Below, piece by piece: positions 27,003-37,614 of a stretch of 39,259 nt of DNA; within the stretch, counting starts at the first letter, position 1, and the number at the start of each line of letters is the position of its first letter. The notes under the pieces were generated by a model, which was not told the origin of the DNA, made no database searches, and was given only the letters and a program-made list of their open reading frames with translations. Origin of the DNA: Bacteroidales bacterium (GTDB lineage: Bacteria; Bacteroidota; Bacteroidia; Bacteroidales; Bacteroidaceae); the NCBI GenBank assembly GCA_022772475.1, contig JALEZQ010000053.1:1-39259 (forward strand), given 5' to 3'. The position numbers and the translations under genes are program-made.

Positions 27003-30000
27003 ATGAAACACCAAGACTTTTTACGAAGGGGGCGGCCTTTAGCAAGGTGGCTCTTCATGGTTTTCTTCTTCCTGTCGTATGCATTGCATGTCAATGCGCA
27101 AACGGAAATGAAGATCGTTACGGCACGTTACTATCAAAGTGATAATAACCGGACGCGCCTTAATTACACAGAATTTGGAGAACCATCTCCAGCGTTTTCG
27201 TTGGGAACTCTATGGAATGGACCAGCCAACAAGAATTTCAAGACAATGATTCTGCGTTGGCGCATTGCTGACCAGCTTGGCCAGTTTGGCAACGTTCCAG
27301 CTTATTCCAAGCTGGAATACGAATACCGTTGGGGTATTGAAGGTGCAAGGAGCAACACACATGGCAGTGCAGGCGTTGTTAGAGCTCTGTTTGAAAGTGA
27401 GACAGACTCTCCGACCGGCATTTATGTGGATCCTGATAATACCAGCGGTTACGACTTATATAATAGAAATGAGTCTTCAAACTGGCGCAATGTGCAGTCC
27501 GGTACAAGAAGCCGTACTATTGACAACTCGGCAAGCAGTTCGGTGAAAGCAATCACTCACACGCTTTTCGGTACGGTCAGTGTGGCGAGTTCCAGTTCGT
27601 ATAGCAATAGACTTCAGATTAACGCAGACAATACACATGCCTATTTTGAAAACTGGAGCATTACCAACTACATCTATTACGATGCAAACGAAAAGAGTAC
27701 GGGTGCACCAGATACACAAACTAAACTTCATACAGCAAGTATTGTGCTGTCGGGCACGGTTCTGAAGAATGTTGAATACGGTCATACGGGATGGAATACG
27801 TCGCCAAACGGAACAGGCACACACTATGATCTTGGAGGCACATACTCTGAAGATCAGGGTGTAATTCTTTATGCAGAATGGAAGCCATGTATGAAGGCTG
27901 CCAACCTAACGCTCACTCCTGACAAGTTCAACGGCAAGATGACACTCCATTGGACCACCTCAGGCGATGATGCCAACCATTACACCGCAGGTAAGTGGTT
28001 TATCTTCCGTAAGAAAGCCGGTGAGACTGCCTATACAAAGATTGCGGAACTCGTCAAGGGTTCCACATCCTACACCGATACCGGTCTGGAAGTGGGTGTG
28101 GACTACACCTACGCCATCTCATTCGTAAATGATAACTTTGGTTCTATCGACCAGCCTAATGTTGCCTCCATCACAGTTACGGCAACCGGTCAGCTGCCAA
28201 AGACCTTCACTTTCTCAAATATCGCGAAGAGTAACGTCAAAGACGCCAGCGGCGGTATCCGTCTCTCATGGGCTCCCGAGAAGTCCGGTGCTTCGGTAGC
28301 CGTGGAGAAGTATAACACCGGCTCCAACACATGGAGTGAGATATACAGCGGTACAGCAACTGAATTCACCGACAGGGACGTTGAGCCTTTCGCTGAATAT
28401 ACCTACCGTCTTAAAGTAAATATGTGGAGTACAGACTTCTACTCTGAAGACATCACTATCTCTTTCATGGTAATGTCGGAAGTAACGAAGGTAACCACGT
28501 CAAAGGGATATTACAGCAATATCGTCAAGATCAATTGGGATGCTGACCAGTATGGCTCAGCTGACACGCGCTATGTCATCAGCCGTAAGATCCTCACAGA
28601 TCCTAAAGCCGTCTTTGCAAACATCTACGAAACACTTGGACAGGCATCGAGCTATTACTATGAAGACGCAACAGCGCTTCCGGGACAGTACTATGTGTAT
28701 CGCGTAACTGCATTTGCCAAGAACAACAATACAGGCAAATGGGCTGAAGGCAACTCCATTGAGAGTGACGGTTTCAGCACCTCACGAGGCATCATCTCGG
28801 GTCGTGTAAGCTTTGGCAATGGTACGGCTGTGGAGGATGTCGTCGTGCGTCTCTCAAAGAACACAGACGATGACGACTCTACGCCTCAGTTCTACTCGCT
28901 CACCTCAAAGGACGAGACGGGTCTGATGACCTGGACTCCAAGTGAGACAACCCTCAACAACTATCTGGAGGGCAATCCTTTCTCTATACAGATGTGGGTG
29001 AATGCCAACAAGGACGTTCCTGCATCCGGAGAGCGTGCATTCCTTAGTATTAAGAACCAGGTAACGCTTTATCTGAAGAACGCTTCGGAAGAAGGCAGAT
29101 ACGAGATTGTTGCCAAGGTGCCTGATGCTGATAAGACGTCAACAGGACTCACCGTAAAGGCAGATGTCTATAGCAACATTACCTTTGTATCAGATGGTAA
29201 GGGTAATTACACCATCTTCGCAAGCGATGGTGTTGACGATGAAGGTCAGACCATTTTCAATAGTGCCGGCATTGCCGGTTCAGACATTTCGTGGACCAAC
29301 GGCAATGATATAGCAAGCATCACATTGGGAGCCAATGGCAATGCAAGCGATATGTTCGTTGGTAATATAGATGACGTACGTCTATGGCGTGCTGCACTTG
29401 CAGAGAATGACATCCGCAAGAACCACCACCGCATACTTGCCGGTACGGAGGCAAACCTCCTGTGCTACTGGCCTCTTGACGAGGGTGTCAATGGCATCCC
29501 ATACGTATATGATGTCAGTAAGACCAACGGCGTGGCAAACGGTAACCATGCCGTGCTCAGCAAGAATGCGATGTTCAGTGGCTCGACACCTACGGAAGAC
29601 CAGCTCTCGCTCTTCGGCTTGACCGACAGCCAGGGTAACTTCACCGTTCGTGGTGTGCCCTTCGTAGGTAATGGTACGAGTTACACCATCACACCTATCA
29701 AGGGCGTGCATGAGTTTACCCCATCATACGTAACCCGTTACGTAAGCAACAACTCACTCACCCACAATGCTGTTGACTTCAAGGATGTCAGCTCGTTCCC
29801 AGTAAAGGGTTACGTCTATTATGAGAACACCACCATCCCTGTCGAAGGCGCATTCCTGTATGTTGATGGTACGCTGGCATCGAAGGATGGTGCAGCCATC
29901 GAGACAAACGCAGAGGGAGAGTTCGCCGTTGACGTACCTATCGGCGAACACTACATCTCTGTGAAGAAGAACGGGCATACCTTCTATAATGATGGACGCT

Positions 30001-33000
30001 ATCCCGAAGACCCACAGAACATAGGTACACGTAAAACCTTTACCAGCGAGGTATCGGGTCTTACATTCTACGACAATACCAAGGTAATGGTTGCCGGACG
30101 CGTAGCCGGTGGTCTCGACGAGCAGAACAAAGCGCTTGGTGTCGGTCTGGGCAAGGCTAATATCGGGCAGGCTAAGGTCGTGCTCAGCTTTGAGGGCCAT
30201 GACCGCTACAAGATAAATGCCGTGAAGATAACAGAGGGTCTGACCACAAGATATGAAGACGCAAAGACCGATCGCGTATTTGATTGCAACTCTGATTACA
30301 TCTATTCAAGCTCGGCAAAGGTCGATGTAGAGAACAAGCCAAACTATATCACGATCTTCACTGACCCGCGCAGCGGTGAGTTTGCAGCAATGCTTCCACC
30401 TCTTCTCTATCATGTCGAAAGCATTGAGATTCCATCTCAGCCATCCGTCTCATTCAGCAGCAAGCCTACCATTGATGCAAGCAATCCGCTTGCTGTCAAT
30501 ACAGACTCTGTAGAGGTAGAGCTTGACAATGGTGTGGAGATGCGCCGATTCGAGTATGTAGCCCAAGCAAAGATGATTTATCGCTCTGAGTCACATCTTG
30601 ATGTTACACAAGATGGTGAGACGGCCTTCGGTGAGGCAAGTATAGATGTTACCGATATTGTCGGCAACACAACCACCGTGCCCGTCTATGCCAAGAACCC
30701 GGACGGCAGCGTGAAATATGGTGCTAACAACGAGGTTGACTACACCTTTGGATACCCTGTCTATAGAATGAAGGGGCAATACGCACTCGACTTCTTTGCA
30801 TACGAGACATACGAGAACTACGATGAAAGTGCCAACAACGGTGGAAAGCCGGAAGTGACCGTACTCCCTCTGCAGGGCACTACCGTGAGCATCGCCAATG
30901 AGTTCGCTTCAACAACTGCCGTAGTTGTCAAAGGCGATGCTGAGCATCCACGAGGCTCTATCCACGAGATGGAGGATAACAACCTTGAACTCGACTCGCT
31001 GGGACGTGGCCGTTACATCTTTACCGCCGGTATGCCCAACATTCAGGCACCTTACACCAGAGGTATCAGCATTTCATATAATGTAGATGGCGACAACAAG
31101 TCGTGGGGCAAGATTGAAGCCGTCGTACTCGGTCAGCTCACTAAAGGCAATGACTTTATCACAGAGGCACCGGACAAGGTGCTGATGGTATTGCGCGACC
31201 CACCGGGCACATCATCTTCTGCTACATGGTCGAAGGGTACAACCATTACTGCGTCACACGGTCGCACTTTCTCACGCCACTCAAACACCGAAGTCAATTT
31301 AACCCACATGTTCGGTACGAGTGTAACGAGCTTAACTGGTACTTTTGCCTTTGCTGTTATTAACGAATTAGATTCTAAAGTCAACGTAGAGACTGGCTAC
31401 AGCATTAACTATAGCGAGGACGAGGATTATACCAGAACGACTTCCCTCACAACTACCCGCGACATCTCTACGAGCGACAGCCCTGATTTCGTTGGTAACA
31501 TTGGCGATATCTACTTTGGTACGTCGCGCAATTATGTGATAGGTGCCACCACTGAGGTTTCGATAGTCAAGAACGAGGAGACAGGAGAGTATGAGGTCAA
31601 CAGCGGTGATGCACTTGCCGTAGGTGATCAATATACTACAACCTTCGCCTACACTCATAACTTCATTGAAAACATCCTCATCCCTTCGTTTGAGGAAAAG
31701 CGCAACATGCAGCTGATACAAGTCACAGAGGATCAGCTTGCCTCATTCCCGCAACCTCAGGGCGAAAGTCCGATTTACCTCACCACACTCAGCGAGGACG
31801 ATGAGCTATTTGGCTCAAGAAACGACGACGAGGCATGGGGAACCCAGGCTGTCACCTGGGACTGGACGAATATCCCTGAAGGCACTACGCGCCTGATCGG
31901 TCCATCCTATACGGTGGTATTCCCTACCAAGGATGTGTCGTTTAGCGATACCATCCAGTACTTCAACAACCAGATTGAGGGCTGGCAGCAGCAGATTGGT
32001 AATAACGAGGAGACCAAGGTAAGATGTATCAAGGAGAAGCGCGAACACGATAACTACTCGTTTGACGCTGGTTCTATCATCACCAAAACGGTGGAGAGCA
32101 GCGTGGAGGGTACGCGCACAATATCTCACACGTGGGACCATAACTTCCACATTGGTAGTGAGATTGGCTTCACGTTCAACCACTATGGTCTGAAGGTGGA
32201 GGCTACCGAAGATGCCGGCATGACATACGTTCACAACGATGTCAATGGCACCATTAACGTGGCTTCGTTCTCTTATACACTTGCAGAGGATGGTGATGAT
32301 GACTATCTGACGGTTGACGTTTATGAGAATCCGGGTGACGGCTTCAGCCCTGTGTTCTATACTAAGGCTGGTGCTACGTCTGCTCCACACGAGGATCAGG
32401 TTGTCACCAGCTACTACGAACCCGGTTTCGTCATCTCGCAGCGTACACTGCAGATAGAGAAGCCTGAACTCTACATTCCCGACTCACTCGTCACAGGTGT
32501 TCCTGCCGGCAAGGAGGCACTCCTGCCAATCGAGTTGCGCAACAACTCTGAGACCGGCGAGGATGTATATTACGGACTGTGGATCAATCCTAACACCAAC
32601 CCTGATGGTCTGGAGGTGTTTATGGATGGACAGCCTATCACTACAGGCATAGAAATTCTTGTTCCTTCAAGCGAACCCGTCAAGAAGACGCTGCGCATAC
32701 GTCAGTCTAATCCTGATGTACTTGAATACGAGAATGTACAATTGAGCTTCTACTCACTCTCGCAGTCTGACGATACAGGTATATTCCCCGGTATCTATTG
32801 CGACAGAGGATTCTCCGTCAAGTTCCAGCCTTCATGTACAGACATTGAGATGACTGCTTCATCAGCCGTCAGCAATTCTGAGAATGGACAGATTACGTTG
32901 ATGATGAAGGGCTTCGACTTCAATCAGGACAACTTCGAGCGTATCCGTGTGGAGTATAAGGGCATCAACGACCCTGACTTCCACACCCTCAAAGAGTACG

Positions 33001-36000
33001 TGAAGAATGTGGAGAAATACACATCTCGCTATCCTAACCTGGAGACCTTCGATGCGCTTTCTATCTCGAAGCCTACGCTCAACTATACCGTTGACCTGAG
33101 TAGCAACGTCTATACGGATCAGACCTACATCTTCCGTGCATCAAGCATAGGTATGCGTAACGGTCAGGAGGTAACAAGTAAGAGTGAGGAGATTATGGTG
33201 GCCCGCGACATGAGCCGTCCACAGATTATCACTACTCCTACTCCAAGCAACGGCATTCTCGGTCCCGGAGATGACATCACCTTGACATTCAACGAGGATA
33301 TTCGCAACAATCTGCTCACCAAGTTGGGCAACTTCCACGTCACAGGTGTGATGAACGATACTGAGGTGGCTCACGACGTTGCGCTCAGCCTTACAGGCAG
33401 TGGCATGGCAAAGACTCAGGCAACCATCAACCTTGACCGCAAGGACTTTGCTGTCAATATGTGGTTGAAATACACTACTGACGGTGTCATCATGCAGCAT
33501 GGTGCTACTGGCAACAAGATCACGGTAAGTGCAGAGAACGGCAAACTGGCTGTGGCTGTAGGCGACCGGAAGGTCGTATCAACTGCTGACCTGCCCAAGG
33601 ATAAGTGGTTGTTCCTTGCCTTGAACTATGACTACGCTAACGACGAGCATCCTGTTGTCAACGCAAGCTACGCACTCGATGCCGACATCGTCACACTGCT
33701 CTATCAGCAAGCGATGCCTGAATATACCGGTGCGGGTCCTGTCTCGCTCGGTGGCGATGGCATGACGGCTCAGATTCAGGAGCTCTCTCTCTGGAATGAA
33801 GCGCGTTCCATTGCTGACGCTCTTGTTGACCGCAGCCGCACGAAGAGTCCTAACACAAGCGGACTGATAGGTTACTGGCAGTTCAATGAGGGTTATGGCA
33901 CTAAGGCTACCGACCGTTCTCGCAACCGTCACATGACGCTTGCTACTGAGAACTCGTGGTTCGTCAATGCCGGCATTAACTACGTGGCAAGTCTTGACGG
34001 ACAGACTGCTATCTTGGCTTCTACCGGCGTTAATACCAAGAGTGATGAGAGCTATCTGATAGAGACATGGTTCCGTGCTGACAAAGAGAATGCCGGCAAG
34101 GCTTCCATCCTTTCTATTCCTAATGAAGTGGATATTGCTCTTAATGAGAGTGGCAATTTGGAGGTGACATTAGAAAAGGTTTCTACCAACGCTTACAATG
34201 CCAACCTCAAGGATGGTCAGTGGCACCACATGGCCCTCAACGTGACGAAGTCCACCGGTGGTGGTGCTACGCTATATATCGACGGTGTAGCTCGCCGACA
34301 GTTCTCTTCGAAGTCAATACCTAATCTCACCGATGGCGTCATCATCCTTGGTGGACGCTACTGGGGTGACGGCGACGAGTTGAAGTACGAGCAGTTCCTC
34401 AAGGGTAACATTGACGAGGTGCGTGTATGGAAGGGTCGTTACACCAGCGACATTATTAATAATAATATGCGTACACGCGTTGAGAACGACGCTGATGGTC
34501 TTGCTGCCTACTATCCCATGGAGTCTCGTGCTCTTGACTCATATGGTCAGGTAGTTACAAGTCCTATCATCAGTGAGACGGCCGGCAGTGGTGCGGATCT
34601 TATCGTGCGTCAAGGTGCCGTAGGCGACATCCACGGCGAAATGACATTTGTCGAGGATGGTCCTTCGCTCAAGCAGGCTCCTGCCCGCGAGAACGTACAG
34701 TTCAGCTTCGTTGCCAGCGAGCGCCAGATTACAATTAAGCTGCTGGAAGAACCTTACAAGATTGAGAACTGTAACGTCTTCCTCACCGTCAAGGATGTCA
34801 AGGATGTCAATGGCAATGCCTCCGACGATATCTCTTGGGTGGTTTATGCTCAGCAGAATCCGTTGAAGTGGAGCGAAAGCAACATCGACCTCAAGATTAC
34901 TGAGCAGGAGACAAAGAAGTTTACAGTGGAAATCAGCAATGAGAGTGCCGAGGCCGACAACTGGACACTAAGCGGTGTGCCTTCATGGCTCAACGTAGAT
35001 GTTGAAAATGGCGTACTCGCTCCTCAGCAGACCAAGCGTATCACATTCGAGGTTGTGCCCGGTACGGCCATCGGCATGTACGATGCTACGGTTTATCTCT
35101 CCGGTAAGCTCAATATCAATGCTCCTCTCAATATATCACTGCGTGTGAAGGACGAGGCTCCTGACTGGAACCCAATACCTGACGAAGACGCAATGATGAT
35201 TGTAGCACAGCTCAATATTGACGGTGCCATCAGCTCTGACACAGAGGATATGGTGGCAGCATTCCGCGGACTCGACTGCGTGGGTGTGGCACATCCTACA
35301 TACGACAGCAAGAGTGATACCTACATCCTGACATTAAACGTATATGGTCACGAGGAGAATACTCCGCTGATATACAAGGCTTACGATGCAAGCACCGGTA
35401 CGGTATATCCGTTCATCGCGTCTTCTAAGCCGGAGGCCTACACCTTTAACGCAAGCAAGTGGGTCGGCACGTTTGACGACATGACAGTCTTTACTCCTGA
35501 GAACAAGATTGAACAGTCATTGGCGTCTGAGCGCAGCGGTTGGAAGTGGTTCTCAATGTATGTAACCACTGACGAAGACAACACTGTTGCTTCCGTGTTT
35601 ACCAACAGCAGCGAGAAGCTCAAGCGGGTCAAGGGTAAAGACACTAATACGGAGTACACCAGCGGCGAGTGGTATGGCTCGCTTGACAAGTTCTCTCTCG
35701 GTCAGACCTACAAGCTTCAGGCCGGGGAGGCATTCCAAGAGGTGGTTATCGGTGCTCCTGCAGATCCTGCTGCAGTAAGCATTTCTCTCGGTGCCAATGG
35801 CTGGTCTTGGATTGGTTATCCTCTGCAGTATGCAACGCCTATCGCTGAGGCTTTTGCCGACGCTGATCCTCAGGACGGTGACATCGTAATGAGTCAGTCG
35901 CTCTTTGCCATGTACAATGGCTCAGAATGGCGAGGTTCACTCATGGCAATGAATCCCGGCGAGGGCTACAAGTACTACTCTGTAAGCAACACTGACAAGA

Positions 36001-36548
36001 CCTTCCATTATCAGAAGTCGGCTATAACCAGCAGAGCAAAAGCCTACAGAAGCGGCGCTGCCAACGCAGCAGAGGATGATATCCTCACACTCACCTATGC
36101 TGACAACATGGCCATTGTGGCTCAGGTAGTAAATGGTGGTTGTCCCGTTGCTGATGCATCCGTCATGGTGTATGGCAATAGCGAGCTGTGTGGCTACTCA
36201 GCCAAGTCGGACGAGGATGACATGCACTACATCACCGTAGGCGGTGACACCGATGGAATCGGACTGTCATTCGTTGTTACGGTAGGTGATGACGAGTACG
36301 TCTTCTACGGAAAGACAAAGTTCGCAGCCGACGGCGTCATCGGTAATCTGCACAATCCTTGGCTCATTGAACTGAGCGAGGCTACTACGGTCAACGGTAT
36401 TGTCTGCGACGATAGAGTGAAGAACGTTGAGACGTTCGACCTCACAGGTATTCGCGTAAGCAACACTATCAGCAAGCCTGGCGTCTATGTGCAGAAGCTC
36501 ACATTCGATGATGGTGCAACTATCTCAGTTAAAATTGTTAAGAAATGA
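27003..36548 (+). CDS. Giant secreted multidomain surface protein (LamG, FN3, InlB-type repeat)
   Basis: The 3181-residue protein has a signal peptide (cleavage near VNAQ, about 32-33). Visible parts in order: unknown region 33-245; one Listeria-Bacteroides InlB-type repeat about 246-294 (GHTGWNTSPNGTGTHYD, YAEW); about three FN3-like domains 298-596; a carboxypeptidase-regulatory-like fold starting GRVSFGNGTAVEDVVV near 598, interrupted by a LamG domain (about 640-835, DDVRLWRAAL) and resuming at GNFTVRGV; a second such fold near 931-1000; a long unrecognised middle with LRDPPGTSSSATW near 1397; two more LamG domains (about 2147-2308, 2349-2505); a beta domain near 2626-2716; shared modules near 2730-2808 and 3035-3105; and GWxW segments between them. 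The end, KPGVYVQKLTFDDG..VKIVKK, resembles a C-terminal sorting domain. Likely displayed outside the cell for adhesion or glycan binding; no enzyme motif seen. Confidence 0.9.
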   Translation: MKHQDFLRRGRPLARWLFMVFFFLSYALHVNAQTEMKIVTARYYQSDNNRTRLNYTEFGEPSPAFSLGTLWNGPANKNFKTMILRWRIADQLGQFGNVPAYSKLEYEYRWGIEGARSNTHGSAGVVRALFESETDSPTGIYVDPDNTSGYDLYNRNESSNWRNVQSGTRSRTIDNSASSSVKAITHTLFGTVSVASSSSYSNRLQINADNTHAYFENWSITNYIYYDANEKSTGAPDTQTKLHTASIVLSGTVLKNVEYGHTGWNTSPNGTGTHYDLGGTYSEDQGVILYAEWKPCMKAANLTLTPDKFNGKMTLHWTTSGDDANHYTAGKWFIFRKKAGETAYTKIAELVKGSTSYTDTGLEVGVDYTYAISFVNDNFGSIDQPNVASITVTATGQLPKTFTFSNIAKSNVKDASGGIRLSWAPEKSGASVAVEKYNTGSNTWSEIYSGTATEFTDRDVEPFAEYTYRLKVNMWSTDFYSEDITISFMVMSEVTKVTTSKGYYSNIVKINWDADQYGSADTRYVISRKILTDPKAVFANIYETLGQASSYYYEDATALPGQYYVYRVTAFAKNNNTGKWAEGNSIESDGFSTSRGIISGRVSFGNGTAVEDVVVRLSKNTDDDDSTPQFYSLTSKDETGLMTWTPSETTLNNYLEGNPFSIQMWVNANKDVPASGERAFLSIKNQVTLYLKNASEEGRYEIVAKVPDADKTSTGLTVKADVYSNITFVSDGKGNYTIFASDGVDDEGQTIFNSAGIAGSDISWTNGNDIASITLGANGNASDMFVGNIDDVRLWRAALAENDIRKNHHRILAGTEANLLCYWPLDEGVNGIPYVYDVSKTNGVANGNHAVLSKNAMFSGSTPTEDQLSLFGLTDSQGNFTVRGVPFVGNGTSYTITPIKGVHEFTPSYVTRYVSNNSLTHNAVDFKDVSSFPVKGYVYYENTTIPVEGAFLYVDGTLASKDGAAIETNAEGEFAVDVPIGEHYISVKKNGHTFYNDGRYPEDPQNIGTRKTFTSEVSGLTFYDNTKVMVAGRVAGGLDEQNKALGVGLGKANIGQAKVVLSFEGHDRYKINAVKITEGLTTRYEDAKTDRVFDCNSDYIYSSSAKVDVENKPNYITIFTDPRSGEFAAMLPPLLYHVESIEIPSQPSVSFSSKPTIDASNPLAVNTDSVEVELDNGVEMRRFEYVAQAKMIYRSESHLDVTQDGETAFGEASIDVTDIVGNTTTVPVYAKNPDGSVKYGANNEVDYTFGYPVYRMKGQYALDFFAYETYENYDESANNGGKPEVTVLPLQGTTVSIANEFASTTAVVVKGDAEHPRGSIHEMEDNNLELDSLGRGRYIFTAGMPNIQAPYTRGISISYNVDGDNKSWGKIEAVVLGQLTKGNDFITEAPDKVLMVLRDPPGTSSSATWSKGTTITASHGRTFSRHSNTEVNLTHMFGTSVTSLTGTFAFAVINELDSKVNVETGYSINYSEDEDYTRTTSLTTTRDISTSDSPDFVGNIGDIYFGTSRNYVIGATTEVSIVKNEETGEYEVNSGDALAVGDQYTTTFAYTHNFIENILIPSFEEKRNMQLIQVTEDQLASFPQPQGESPIYLTTLSEDDELFGSRNDDEAWGTQAVTWDWTNIPEGTTRLIGPSYTVVFPTKDVSFSDTIQYFNNQIEGWQQQIGNNEETKVRCIKEKREHDNYSFDAGSIITKTVESSVEGTRTISHTWDHNFHIGSEIGFTFNHYGLKVEATEDAGMTYVHNDVNGTINVASFSYTLAEDGDDDYLTVDVYENPGDGFSPVFYTKAGATSAPHEDQVVTSYYEPGFVISQRTLQIEKPELYIPDSLVTGVPAGKEALLPIELRNNSETGEDVYYGLWINPNTNPDGLEVFMDGQPITTGIEILVPSSEPVKKTLRIRQSNPDVLEYENVQLSFYSLSQSDDTGIFPGIYCDRGFSVKFQPSCTDIEMTASSAVSNSENGQITLMMKGFDFNQDNFERIRVEYKGINDPDFHTLKEYVKNVEKYTSRYPNLETFDALSISKPTLNYTVDLSSNVYTDQTYIFRASSIGMRNGQEVTSKSEEIMVARDMSRPQIITTPTPSNGILGPGDDITLTFNEDIRNNLLTKLGNFHVTGVMNDTEVAHDVALSLTGSGMAKTQATINLDRKDFAVNMWLKYTTDGVIMQHGATGNKITVSAENGKLAVAVGDRKVVSTADLPKDKWLFLALNYDYANDEHPVVNASYALDADIVTLLYQQAMPEYTGAGPVSLGGDGMTAQIQELSLWNEARSIADALVDRSRTKSPNTSGLIGYWQFNEGYGTKATDRSRNRHMTLATENSWFVNAGINYVASLDGQTAILASTGVNTKSDESYLIETWFRADKENAGKASILSIPNEVDIALNESGNLEVTLEKVSTNAYNANLKDGQWHHMALNVTKSTGGGATLYIDGVARRQFSSKSIPNLTDGVIILGGRYWGDGDELKYEQFLKGNIDEVRVWKGRYTSDIINNNMRTRVENDADGLAAYYPMESRALDSYGQVVTSPIISETAGSGADLIVRQGAVGDIHGEMTFVEDGPSLKQAPARENVQFSFVASERQITIKLLEEPYKIENCNVFLTVKDVKDVNGNASDDISWVVYAQQNPLKWSESNIDLKITEQETKKFTVEISNESAEADNWTLSGVPSWLNVDVENGVLAPQQTKRITFEVVPGTAIGMYDATVYLSGKLNINAPLNISLRVKDEAPDWNPIPDEDAMMIVAQLNIDGAISSDTEDMVAAFRGLDCVGVAHPTYDSKSDTYILTLNVYGHEENTPLIYKAYDASTGTVYPFIASSKPEAYTFNASKWVGTFDDMTVFTPENKIEQSLASERSGWKWFSMYVTTDEDNTVASVFTNSSEKLKRVKGKDTNTEYTSGEWYGSLDKFSLGQTYKLQAGEAFQEVVIGAPADPAAVSISLGANGWSWIGYPLQYATPIAEAFADADPQDGDIVMSQSLFAMYNGSEWRGSLMAMNPGEGYKYYSVSNTDKTFHYQKSAITSRAKAYRSGAANAAEDDILTLTYADNMAIVAQVVNGGCPVADASVMVYGNSELCGYSAKSDEDDMHYITVGGDTDGIGLSFVVTVGDDEYVFYGKTKFAADGVIGNLHNPWLIELSEATTVNGIVCDDRVKNVETFDLTGIRVSNTISKPGVYVQKLTFDDGATISVKIVKK

Positions 36549-37603
36549 ATAAACCTATGACAAAAGTACTCTCTAAGTCTCCCCTGTGGAGACTTAGAGG
36601 GGCGCTTTTAATAATTTGTATCCTGACAGCCTTCCATGCCGTGGCAAACGATGGCGGTAGGCTCTATGACGGTCTCTACGACCGCCCATCGTTCTTCCCC
36701 TGGTTTAAGTCGCCAAACAAGTGGCCCAACAACATGACAGCCTTTGTGCAGGCATACGATGCCGAAGGCAACAAACTGGACAACTATGAGGTGGCAGTAT
36801 ATGATCAGGACGGCGAACTGAGGGCTTTGGGCCGCAGCATATCGTCGCAGCAGTCGTTGTGCTCACTTACCATCATGGGAACAGAAGGCGATGTGTTCTC
36901 GTTTCGTATCCTGAGCGGCGATTTCGATAATCCGGACATACGCAATACGGAAGCAACTTGCGAGTTTCTTACCAACAAGTCCATAAGTGCAACTGACCCT
37001 CTGAAACTGCATGCGCTGCCTACCGTCGTGCTCTACGCCAACGAAGACCCTGACAATGTGGGTGCGTACTGGAGCACCTTCTACGACAGTTCATCGGCAT
37101 ATACACTGCCCGACTATGTCACCGCATACATCGCCAGTCAGAAGAACGATGGTGAACTTACCGTACGGTCAATCGATGACCCTGCGTTGGCAGCCGGCGA
37201 GGCCGTCATCATTCGGAGCGACCGTCGTTACATAGAAATTGAACCATTGTCTCTCGTCCTGGAGCCATCGAGCAGCAATCTGCTCGGAGGCGTTGACGTG
37301 GCCAGCCAGCAGCAGGAGGGCTACCGTTATTACATGCTGTCTTATGGACCGCAATACGGACTTGCCTTCTATAAGATAAATTCCTCGTCAAAACTGGGCG
37401 CCCACAAGGCATTCCTGCGTGTTGACGAGGCTGAAGCAGCAAAAATGGTCGGTTTCAGATTCTTGCCGGAGATTGACGGTGTGAACAACATTGAACAAAC
37501 ACCTTCAACAGACAATGCTATCTACAATCTCAGTGGCATCAGACTGTCAAGTCCACGTCGAGGCTTAAACATCATCGGTGGCAAGAAGGTCATCACAAAA
37601 TAA
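36545..37603 (+). CDS. Exported partner protein of the giant surface protein
   Basis: The 352-residue protein starts inside the giant's stop (ATGA), so translation is probably coupled. The leader MNKPMTKVLSKSPLWRLRG leads into a hydrophobic stretch ALLIICILTAFHAVA, a signal peptide with a long n-region. Residues about 62-130 (NMTAFVQAYDAEGNKLDNYE..VYDQDGELRALG) resemble two modules near the giant's C-terminus. The end, AIYNLSGIRLSSPRRGLNI then IGGKKVITK, is of a kind common at the C-terminus of exported Bacteroidales proteins. No domain of known function is recognised. A 12-bp hairpin lies within the signal-peptide codons. Confidence 0.88.
   Translation: MNKPMTKVLSKSPLWRLRGALLIICILTAFHAVANDGGRLYDGLYDRPSFFPWFKSPNKWPNNMTAFVQAYDAEGNKLDNYEVAVYDQDGELRALGRSISSQQSLCSLTIMGTEGDVFSFRILSGDFDNPDIRNTEATCEFLTNKSISATDPLKLHALPTVVLYANEDPDNVGAYWSTFYDSSSAYTLPDYVTAYIASQKNDGELTVRSIDDPALAAGEAVIIRSDRRYIEIEPLSLVLEPSSSNLLGGVDVASQQQEGYRYYMLSYGPQYGLAFYKINSSSKLGAHKAFLRVDEAEAAKMVGFRFLPEIDGVNNIEQTPSTDNAIYNLSGIRLSSPRRGLNIIGGKKVITK
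36571..36599. repeat. Perfect 12-bp palindrome inside the signal-peptide codons
   Basis: CTCTAAGTCTCC (36571-36582) pairs perfectly with GGAGACTTAGAG (36588-36599) over the loop CCTGT. The stem is followed by GGGCGCTTTTAATAATTT. It codes for part of SKSPLWRLRG of the 352-residue protein. It could be a dispersed palindromic repeat or an intragenic attenuator. Confidence 0.85.
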
Positions 37604-37614
37604 AGGCGTAGAAT

